DNA of 10,795 bases from CAXDOZ01 sp963991145 (GTDB lineage Bacteria; Bacteroidota; Bacteroidia; Chitinophagales; JABDMM01), in assembly GCA_963991145.1 (NCBI GenBank), contig CAXDOZ010000079.1:1-10795 (forward strand). Direction: 5' to 3'. The position numbers and the translations under genes were made by a program. The notes under the pieces are model-generated. The model saw only the letters and a list, made by a program, of their open reading frames with translations, was not told the origin of the DNA and did not search any database. Positions 1-5,947 of this stretch are shown here, piece by piece (the stretch's first letter is position 1; each line of letters begins with the position of its first letter).

Positions 1-1044
1 ATTTGCAGTGGTGACACTTTCAGAGTAGGGGGAAATGAATATTTCACAACCGGAACCTATATCGATACCCTTCAAACGGTTGATAGAGGCTGTGACTCAA
101 TTATAACTACCAACTTAACTGTGATCAACAGTTCATTGACTCAGCGAAGCGTGGCAATATGTCAGGGCGATTCACTATTCCTCGAAGGTGCATGGCAAAC
201 TACATCCGGTGTATACAATGACACATTCACTCTTGGTGGCTTGTGTGATTCGATCATCGAAACAACACTGACTGTTCTACCAACAAACTTTACTCAGCTA
301 AGCGAAACGATCTGCCAGGGCGACTCTCTTTTTGCCGGTGGATCATGGCAAACTACCACAGGTCTGTATTACGATACGCTGCAGAACACTTCTCTCTGCG
401 ATTCAGTGATCGAAACAGATCTTACGGTTTCTGCTCCACCTGTATCCGTTCAAAATATTACTATTTGCCAGGGTGATAGCTATCTCGCCGGAGGCGGAAA
501 TCAGACCACATCGGGCATATACCTCGATACCACAAAGACCCTAAACGGATGTGATAGTATCATTCAAACTAATCTTACTGTAACACCTGCCCCTGTTACC
601 CCACAGTTTGAAGAGATCTGTCAGGGAGATTCGATCTTTATCGGTGGACAATGGAGATCCACAGCAGGAGTCTACAACGATACGACTCAAACTGCTTTGG
701 GCTGTGATAGTATAATTGCTACAAATCTTACAGTGAATGGTCCAACCTTTGGAAACACTTCACTTGTGCTTTGCGATGGAGATTCAGCTTTCCTTCAGGG
801 AGCATGGCAAACAAGTCCGGGCGTCTACTTTGACACCCTCGTGGCCTCGGGTGGATGTGATTCTATCCTGTCAACTGCCCTTTCCTTCCAAAGCGGCTCA
901 TTCAATCAGGAAACTATTGGAATTTGTATTGGCGACTCTGTCTTCCTGGGCGGTGCCTGGAGATTCCTCAATGGAACTTACTACGACACGGTTATTAGTC
1001 CGGGTGGATGTGTAGATATTACTGAAACCAGACTCTTTGTGAGT
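1..1044 (+). repeat. Seven tandem ~51-residue (153 bp) coding repeats with paired cysteines
   Basis: The first Cys of each unit is encoded at 4, 160, 313, 466, 619, 772 and 925, giving spacings of 156 bp once and then exactly 153 bp five times. The unit consensus is C-x-G-D-S-x4-G-x-W-Q-T-x2-G-x-Y-x-D-T, followed by G-C-D-S-I and T-x-L-T-V. The second Cys lies 26-28 residues after the first, and all seven units keep both. This fits one intra-repeat disulfide in an exported beta-rich module (inference). DNA identity between units is modest, so the array is old. Further units probably precede base 1. Confidence 0.93.
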
Positions 1045-1551
1045 CCGCCAGTTGTGATCATTTCACCTACAACGAACCTTACGATTCCGGTCGGTCAAAC
1101 GATTCAATTAGAGGCTACAGGAGCCACTACTTACCTCTGGACTCCTGACTCTTCTCTAAGCTGTTCTGATTGTGCAAACCCATTTGCAGCTCCATTAGAA
1201 AATACCACTTACATTGTTCGATCAGCTGATGCCAATGGCTGTCCAAGCATAGACTCCATCACCATATTTGTTGATACCGTTGGCTTTGTTGAGATTCCAA
1301 ATGTCTTTACTCCAAACGGAGATGGTGTTAATGATCAATGGTATGTAACTATCAGAGGTGTTCAGGGAGTTGAAATTCAGGTCTACGATAGATGGGGTCA
1401 GAAGGTCTTTGAGACCAATGATGCAAATGAGCGATGGGATGGAACCTTTAAAGGCGTTATGCTTGATCAGGCTGTTTACACCTATTATATCAAGCTGATC
1501 TATCCAACATTCCAGGATGATCTAACCGGGAATATAACGCTGATACGTTAG
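1..1551 (+). CDS. Secreted/surface repeat protein with T9SS (gliding-motility-type) C-terminal sorting domain, 5'-truncated
   Basis: The reading frame is open from base 1, so this is the last 516 residues of a larger protein. A GTG at 121 lies inside a repeat and is not a credible start. Residues 1-348 are seven tandem Cys-paired repeats. Residues 349-425 form a PKD/Ig-like segment containing a C-x2-C pair and ending in a D-A-N-G-C motif. Residues 427-516 carry NVFTPNGDGVND, then Y-D-R-W-G-Q-K-V-F and R-W-D-G-T-F-K-G, the hallmarks of the gliding motility-associated C-terminal (CHU_C, type B sorting) domain. In known families this domain directs export through the type IX secretion system across the outer membrane. 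A signal peptide would be expected upstream of the window. The role is probably extracellular, structural or adhesive, but no catalytic domain is visible. It converges on uvrA with a 4-nt overlap. Confidence 0.93.
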   Translation: MCSGDTFRVGGNEYFTTGTYIDTLQTVDRGCDSIITTNLTVINSSLTQRSVAICQGDSLFLEGAWQTTSGVYNDTFTLGGLCDSIIETTLTVLPTNFTQLSETICQGDSLFAGGSWQTTTGLYYDTLQNTSLCDSVIETDLTVSAPPVSVQNITICQGDSYLAGGGNQTTSGIYLDTTKTLNGCDSIIQTNLTVTPAPVTPQFEEICQGDSIFIGGQWRSTAGVYNDTTQTALGCDSIIATNLTVNGPTFGNTSLVLCDGDSAFLQGAWQTSPGVYFDTLVASGGCDSILSTALSFQSGSFNQETIGICIGDSVFLGGAWRFLNGTYYDTVISPGGCVDITETRLFVSPPVVIISPTTNLTIPVGQTIQLEATGATTYLWTPDSSLSCSDCANPFAAPLENTTYIVRSADANGCPSIDSITIFVDTVGFVEIPNVFTPNGDGVNDQWYVTIRGVQGVEIQVYDRWGQKVFETNDANERWDGTFKGVMLDQAVYTYYIKLIYPTFQDDLTGNITLIR

Positions 1552-4421
1552 GAGAGCTCCTCTTTTAAGAATCCAGAAGTGTGACCAATTCCGGAGCTTG
1601 CTACTTGCTCAGGAGTTCCTTCAACTACTATTTGGCCTCCGGCATTTCCGCCCTCCGGGCCGATGTCGATAATATGATCGGCAACCTTTATCACATCGAG
1701 ATTATGCTCGATCACCAAAACAGTGTTTCCACGGTCAACCAATCGATTAAGCACCTTTAAAAGCATATTGATATCCTCGAAATGCAGACCAGTGGTAGGC
1801 TCATCGAGAATGTAAAAAGTGCTGCCTGTGTCTTTCTTACTCAATTCAGCTGCAAGCTTGACACGCTGTGCCTCGCCACCTGAAATTGTAGTTGAGCTTT
1901 GCCCTAGGCTCAGGTATCCAAGACCAACATCCTGAAGTGTTTTCACCTTGCGATAGATCCTTGGAATGCTCTCAAAGAAATCTACGGCTTCGTTGACCGT
2001 CATATCGAGCACATCCGAAATGGATTTCCCCTTATAGCGCACCTCAAGAGTTTCACGGTTATACCTCTTTCCAAGGCAGGTTGGGCAATGGATCAAAACA
2101 TCTGGAAGGAAGTTCATCTCAATCACCTTCATTCCGCCCCCGCCGCAATCTTCACAGCGACCTCCTTTCACATTGAAAGAGAATCTTCCCGGGCTATAAC
2201 CTCTTACCTTTGCCTCCGGCAGATTGGCAAAAAGCTTCCTGATCTCATCAAAGACCTTAATGTATGTTGCAGGATTGGATCTTGGTGTTCGACCAATTGG
2301 AGTTTGATCGATCTCGATCACCTTGTCGATATGTTCGAGGCCGTGAATATCCTGATAAGCCAAAGGTTTCTTTCTCGCTCTGAAAAAGTGCTTATTCAGA
2401 ATGCGATATAGCGTTTCATTGATCAGGGTAGATTTACCCGAACCTGAAACTCCGGTTACGCAGATAAACTTGCCCAATGGGAATCTTGCGCTTACCTGCT
2501 TTAGATTGTTTCCACTTGCTCCAATCAGAATTAACTCTTTTCCATTCCCCGGTCTTCTCTCAGAAGGAACCTCAATACTTTTTTCTCCACTCAGGTAATC
2601 AGCAGTTTGAGATTGGAGTTTGAGAACTTCTTTTGGGGTGCCCTCTCCTACGATTCCTCCACCTAGCTTTCCTGCTCCCGGTCCCAGATCGATCAGGTAA
2701 TCACATTCGAGCATAATATCCTTGTCGTGTTCCACGACGATAACCGTATTACCGGCATCTCTAAGTTCCTTGAGTGCCTGGATCAGCTTTCTGTTATCTC
2801 TTTGATGCAAACCGATAGATGGCTCATCGAGGATGTAGGTGATCCCGGAGAGCTTTGATCCAATCTGAGTAGCTAGCCTGATTCTCTGGGCTTCTCCACC
2901 AGAAAGTGACCTTGCAGGTCGATTGAGGTTGAGATAATCGAGACCCACATCTACCAAAAATCCGATCCTTGCTCTGATCTCTTTGAGTAGATCTCTCGCA
3001 ATGGTTCTTTGTCGGTCTGAGATCCGGTCTTCCAATCCTTCAAACCATGCAGCTAATTCAGTGATCGGCATCTCAGCCAATTCACCAATATGCTTACCGT
3101 CGATCTTGAAGTGTCTTGACTCGAGGCGAATTCGGTAACCGTGGCAATGCTCACAAGTAACCGCATCCATAAAGTCCTCCGCCCAGCGACGGATTCCATC
3201 AGACGAAGTACCCTTAAAGCATCTGCGAAGCATACCAACTACTCCGCCGTACTCCAGCGTGTACCACCTATCGTCTCCATCGCTAAAATCGATGTCGATC
3301 TCTTCTTCATTTCCCTCCCCATAAAGAATGATGTTCAGCACATTCTCGGGAAGCTTATTGATGGGATCGTAAAGACTGAAGTCGTATTTACGAGCAATTT
3401 TCTTCAATTGCTTGAATATGTAATTATCACGCATTGATCCCAATGGAGCGATACCTCCATCTTTGATGCTTTTAGTTTCATCGGGGACCAGGCTGGATTC
3501 GTTTACCTCATAGGTAAATCCCAACCCATTACAGTGCGGACAGGCACCATAAGGAGAGTTGAATGAAAAGCTGTTTGGGCTTGGCTCATCGTAAGAGACT
3601 CCCGATTCCGGGTCCATGAGATTGCGACTGAAATGAAAGACTTCATCAGTTTCATAATCGACCAGTAGCATCAAGCCTTCTCCTTTTTTCAAGGCGAGTT
3701 GAGTGGACTGACGAACACGATCCTTATTCTTTAGATTGATTCCCAGGCGATCGATCACCACCTCGATATCATGCACTTTATATCGGTCGACCTGCATTCG
3801 CGGACGAATGTCCATGATCTCACCATCGACTCTTACTTTCAGGTAGCCTTGCTTTCTAAGTTGCTCGAAGAGTTCGCGGTAATGACCTTTTCTACCTCTT
3901 ACGATCGGAGACAGGAAGATCACCTTTTTCCCATCGTGGAACTTGAAGAGATTTTCAATGATCTGATCTTCTGAGAACCTGACCATTTTCTTACCTGAGG
4001 CATAAGAAAAAGCTTCTGATGCACGAGCGTAAAGAAGGCGAAGGAAATCATATATCTCGGTAACTGTTCCAACCGTTGATCTTGGATTCTTAGAAGTTGA
4101 TTTTTGCTCGATCGAAATGACCGGGCTCAGTCCGGTGATCTTTTCGACATCGGGCCGTTCAAGGCCCCCAATAAACTGCCTTGCATAAGCAGCAAAACTC
4201 TCGAGATATCGCCTTTGTCCTTCTGCATAAATGGTATCGAAAGCCAATGATGATTTTCCACTCCCTGAAATACCGGTAATAACCACCAGTTCTTTCTTCG
4301 GAATGCTTACATCAATGTTCTTCAGATTATGCTCATTAGCACCGTAAACATGGATGTGGTCCAGGTCGACTTTTGACGCTTCGATCACCTGCAGTTGTTG
4401 GCTCTTTTCGGACATTGGCAA
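1548..4421 (-). CDS. uvrA: UvrA, excinuclease ABC subunit A
   Basis: This is the DNA damage-recognition ATPase of nucleotide excision repair; it dimerises, loads UvrB on lesions and acts in the cytoplasm. Its 957 residues are close to the usual ~940. It has two ABC ATPase halves. Half 1 has Walker A GISGSGKS (50-57), signature LSGGEAQ (506-512) and Walker B ILDEP (530-534). Half 2 has Walker A GVSGSGKS (657-664), signature ISGGEAQ (846-852) and ILDEP (871-875). The zinc module in half 2 is intact (Cys756, 759, 779, 782; C-x2-C-x19-C-x2-C). In half 1 only Cys294 and Cys297 remain; the preceding C-x2-C is replaced by residues around 267-275. A C-x2-C-H-G pair at 423-426 is normal for the family. 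The longest frame starts at TTG (4421); the ATG two codons later (4415, giving MSEKSQ) is an equally good or better start. The nearest upstream gene is the 4500-5141 lipoprotein, 78 nt away. Confidence 0.98.
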   Translation of the reverse strand: MPMSEKSQQLQVIEASKVDLDHIHVYGANEHNLKNIDVSIPKKELVVITGISGSGKSSLAFDTIYAEGQRRYLESFAAYARQFIGGLERPDVEKITGLSPVISIEQKSTSKNPRSTVGTVTEIYDFLRLLYARASEAFSYASGKKMVRFSEDQIIENLFKFHDGKKVIFLSPIVRGRKGHYRELFEQLRKQGYLKVRVDGEIMDIRPRMQVDRYKVHDIEVVIDRLGINLKNKDRVRQSTQLALKKGEGLMLLVDYETDEVFHFSRNLMDPESGVSYDEPSPNSFSFNSPYGACPHCNGLGFTYEVNESSLVPDETKSIKDGGIAPLGSMRDNYIFKQLKKIARKYDFSLYDPINKLPENVLNIILYGEGNEEEIDIDFSDGDDRWYTLEYGGVVGMLRRCFKGTSSDGIRRWAEDFMDAVTCEHCHGYRIRLESRHFKIDGKHIGELAEMPITELAAWFEGLEDRISDRQRTIARDLLKEIRARIGFLVDVGLDYLNLNRPARSLSGGEAQRIRLATQIGSKLSGITYILDEPSIGLHQRDNRKLIQALKELRDAGNTVIVVEHDKDIMLECDYLIDLGPGAGKLGGGIVGEGTPKEVLKLQSQTADYLSGEKSIEVPSERRPGNGKELILIGASGNNLKQVSARFPLGKFICVTGVSGSGKSTLINETLYRILNKHFFRARKKPLAYQDIHGLEHIDKVIEIDQTPIGRTPRSNPATYIKVFDEIRKLFANLPEAKVRGYSPGRFSFNVKGGRCEDCGGGGMKVIEMNFLPDVLIHCPTCLGKRYNRETLEVRYKGKSISDVLDMTVNEAVDFFESIPRIYRKVKTLQDVGLGYLSLGQSSTTISGGEAQRVKLAAELSKKDTGSTFYILDEPTTGLHFEDINMLLKVLNRLVDRGNTVLVIEHNLDVIKVADHIIDIGPEGGNAGGQIVVEGTPEQVASSGIGHTSGFLKEELS

Positions 4422-4426
4422 AACAA

Positions 4427-4434
4427 CAAAGCTA
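4427..4434 (-). promoter_or_regulatory. Possible Bacteroidota -7 element upstream of uvrA
   Basis: On the minus strand this reads TAGCTTTG, an exact match to the Bacteroidota -7 consensus TAnnTTTG. No good TTG/TTTG -33 partner is present; TTC sits at a 19-nt spacing. Transcription from here would begin almost at the TTG at 4421, giving a nearly leaderless mRNA or favouring the ATG at 4415. This is weak evidence from a short motif. Confidence 0.25.
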
Positions 4435-4458
4435 GGTAATTATAGTTGCTGAAGAACT

Positions 4459-4500
4459 GAAAATCAGCGATAAAAATGAGGTGGGATAAATCGGATTTTC
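4459..4500. repeat. Imperfect inverted repeat between lipoprotein gene and uvrA
   Basis: GAAAATC (4459-4465) pairs with GATTTTC (4494-4500), and CGAT (4468-4471) pairs with ATCG (4490-4493). A 2-nt bulge separates the two stem parts and the loop is 18 nt. It begins at the stop codon of the upstream lipoprotein gene, so it could cap the 3' end of that mRNA. There is no T-tract on either side and the stem is AT-rich, so it is not a typical intrinsic terminator. Confidence 0.35.
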
Positions 4501-5141
4501 TACTCGAGAGAACCAGCCTTTATTGGTACACCTGGAACTAACTCAAAAGCTGCCTCACTTACTACTGCAGACCTTCCATCTTCAGCCACAGTAAGTTTGA
4601 ACCAACCGTAATGCGTGTTTCCTCCGGATATGAATTTAACACCAACAAAACCTTCCTTTCCGAGGAACTTTCCTCCACTGGTTTCTTTGCCGTAATAGTT
4701 GTAGACGATAGAACTGTAGGAGTATTCGATCCACCTTGAGCTGCCTTCAGAAATATTGAATCCCATATCCAATCTTCTTGTTAGAGGATAATCATATCTG
4801 TAGCCACCGATGTTTACAGGGCCCATTTTTGAAAGAATAGCAGAGCCATTTATTCCATAGACCTCAACATAGGAGTACGAATCAGGGAATACACTCGACA
4901 AATAATCAACGTAGTTGTAGGCTCTAACTGCCACATCAATTTGATTATCCCCGTCGAAATCAATTAAACAGAGAACTTCGGTGTTTACTGCGGGTTGGAG
5001 ATTCCCATTAATAATTGCAGCGGCAGGGTTAATGCTTGAAATGGTACCACCGCTTGGCCCTTCTTTACATCCATTTGCAGCAGTTAGTGCTGCTCCTGCA
5101 GCTAAATAAGTCAATAGCTTCTTTGATGAGTTTTCGTTCAT
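4500..5141 (-). CDS. Small predicted lipoprotein, copy 1 of a three-member local family
   Basis: Function is not known. The 213-residue protein starts at ATG 5141 with Lys-Lys, a hydrophobic stretch (about residues 9-22) and A-N-G-C, so Cys25 is the likely lipidated residue. The lipobox is weaker than in the other two copies because it lacks Leu at -3. After a Gly/Ser/Pro-rich linker come DFDGDNQID, a calcium-loop-like D-x-D-x-D-x3-D pattern, then Y-G-x-N-G-S-x-I-L-S, then GFVGVKF followed by THYGWFKL, and a C-terminal end resembling P-x-x-P-I-x-A-G. All of these blocks recur in the genes at 5232-5852 and 8659-9258. The residues after Cys (Lys-Glu) resemble the charged surface-export signals described for some Bacteroidota lipoproteins, so surface exposure is possible. 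It lies 78 nt upstream of uvrA and has its own candidate promoter. Confidence 0.85.
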   Translation of the reverse strand: MNENSSKKLLTYLAAGAALTAANGCKEGPSGGTISSINPAAAIINGNLQPAVNTEVLCLIDFDGDNQIDVAVRAYNYVDYLSSVFPDSYSYVEVYGINGSAILSKMGPVNIGGYRYDYPLTRRLDMGFNISEGSSRWIEYSYSSIVYNYYGKETSGGKFLGKEGFVGVKFISGGNTHYGWFKLTVAEDGRSAVVSEAAFELVPGVPIKAGSLE

Positions 5142-5160
5142 AGTGGCATTAAGGAAGAAC

Positions 5161-5189
5161 GAAAAATATTATTACAGGGTTGCCACAAA
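5161..5189 (-). promoter_or_regulatory. Candidate Bacteroidota promoter for the 4500-5141 lipoprotein gene
   Basis: On the minus strand, TTTG (5186-5189) is followed after 17 nt by TATTTTTC (5161-5168). The consensus for Flavobacterium-type primary sigma factors is TTG, 17-23 nt, TAnnTTTG. The match here is 7 of 8 in the -7 box with an accepted spacing. Transcription would begin roughly 5-10 nt downstream of the box, leaving a leader of about 10-15 nt before the ATG at 5141. The -33 box sits in the T-tract of the terminator of the upstream gene. Confidence 0.5.
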
Positions 5190-5211
5190 AAAAGGCGCCA
5201 ATTGGCGCCTT
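5186..5211 (-). terminator. Strong intrinsic terminator after the 5232-5852 lipoprotein gene
   Basis: A perfect palindrome occupies 5192-5211: AAGGCGCC, central AATT, then GGCGCCTT. On the minus strand it is followed directly by a T run (plus-strand A run at 5187-5193), the arrangement of a rho-independent terminator. It starts about 20 nt after the stop codon at 5232. There is no T run on the other side, so it works for minus-strand transcripts only. Confidence 0.88.
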
Positions 5212-5231
5212 GAAAAATGATTTGGTTTTGT

Positions 5232-5852
5232 TTATTCTCCAGCATTAATAGCCTGATCAGGATTTGGATTAAATCCAGCACTCGAAATATTTGCTGTTTT
5301 TCCATTGTTTCCAACGGATAATCTAACCCAACCATAATGGGTGCTTCCACCTGCCTGGAATTGGACCCCTACGAAACCATCTGCACCAAGAAATTGCCCT
5401 GCAGTCACATTATACCCATAAGCAGAAATGTTCATTGCTCCATAACCACCTGTATCACTCCAAATTGAAGAGGAAGGTCCAATTGATGTTCCTTCTGCAA
5501 GTCTTGATGCTCCCAGATAATTATAAGTATAAGTTCCAATGTTTACAGACCCTGGTTGAGAAAGGATCTTAGAACCGTTTCGGCCATAAATATTGGTGTA
5601 TGCATAGCTGTAGTTATATCCTCCATAGCTATAAGCGTAGCTATAGGAATAGATTGTTACATCGGTGATTCCATCGCCGTCAAAATCGATTAAACAAGAA
5701 TCTCCATTGTTTTGGGGATTCAGGCTGTTTTTGGAAATACTATCAGCGGGAGTTCCTGAACCACCTTCTTTCTTACAAGCTGGTAAAACTGCGAGAACTG
5801 CTCCAGTGGCAGCAGTGTATCCAAGCAGCTTTCTTTTAAGGGTGTTATTCAT
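5232..5852 (-). CDS. Small Tyr-rich predicted lipoprotein, copy 2 of the local family
   Basis: Function is not known. The frame is open to an ATG at 5918, but the ATG at 5852 is preferred (206 residues). From there the N-terminus is MNNTLKRK, a hydrophobic segment and L-P-A-C (Cys26), a proper lipobox position that aligns with copy 1; the longer start would add 22 residues before it. ATG 5861 is a second option. The mature protein starts C-K-K-E-G-G, has a linker, then DFDGDGITD (calcium-loop-like), a remarkable Tyr-rich run alternating with Ser/Ala/Gly/Asn, Y-G-R-N-G-S-K-I-L-S, then GFVGVQF and THYGWVRL, and ends in A-I-N-A-G-E. Similar G-W-V and P-x-x-x-I-x-A-G endings occur in PEP-CTERM-type surface proteins of other phyla (recollection, not tested). 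It is closed by the strong terminator at 5186-5211. Confidence 0.88.
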   Translation of the reverse strand: MNNTLKRKLLGYTAATGAVLAVLPACKKEGGSGTPADSISKNSLNPQNNGDSCLIDFDGDGITDVTIYSYSYAYSYGGYNYSYAYTNIYGRNGSKILSQPGSVNIGTYTYNYLGASRLAEGTSIGPSSSIWSDTGGYGAMNISAYGYNVTAGQFLGADGFVGVQFQAGGSTHYGWVRLSVGNNGKTANISSAGFNPNPDQAINAGE

Positions 5853-5901
5853 AAAATTCATTTTGTTAGGAATAGCCTGATAACAGACTTCGGAATTAAA
5901 G

Positions 5902-5907
5902 ATTATA
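5902..5907 (-). promoter_or_regulatory. Possible -10-like TATAAT upstream of the 5232-5852 gene
   Basis: The minus strand reads TATAAT 50 nt before the ATG at 5852, in the 95-nt gap after the phosphodiesterase/sulfotransferase gene. No convincing -35 or -33 partner was found, and the Bacteroidota TAnnTTTG form is not matched. The site lies inside the reading frame only if the unlikely start at 5918 is used. Confidence 0.2.
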
Positions 5908-5947
5908 CATTTTACCAATGGTTTAGTAATCAGTGTGTTAAAAGATA

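Noticed and set aside
737..1015. Second plus-strand frame across the repeat region
   Set aside because: It overlaps the repeat protein in another frame, its product is without recognisable domains, and its periodicity comes from the repeats of the real gene.
1550..1566. AGGAG-AG-CTCCT followed by CTTTT as a terminator for the repeat-protein gene
   Set aside because: The loop would be only 2 nt (or the stem 4 bp), the T run is four bases, and the site lies inside the end of uvrA.
5853..5918. Longer N-terminus for lipoprotein copy 2 (ATG at 5918)
   Set aside because: It adds 22 residues before a normal lipoprotein signal peptide, disagrees with the length of copy 1, and covers the likely promoter region. 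The ATG at 5852 aligns with the paralogue.
5853..5947. Hairpin around ACCA/TGGT (about 5914-5922) as terminator of the phosphodiesterase gene
   Set aside because: The stem is four base pairs with almost no loop and has no T-tract. Read-through into the next gene cannot be excluded.
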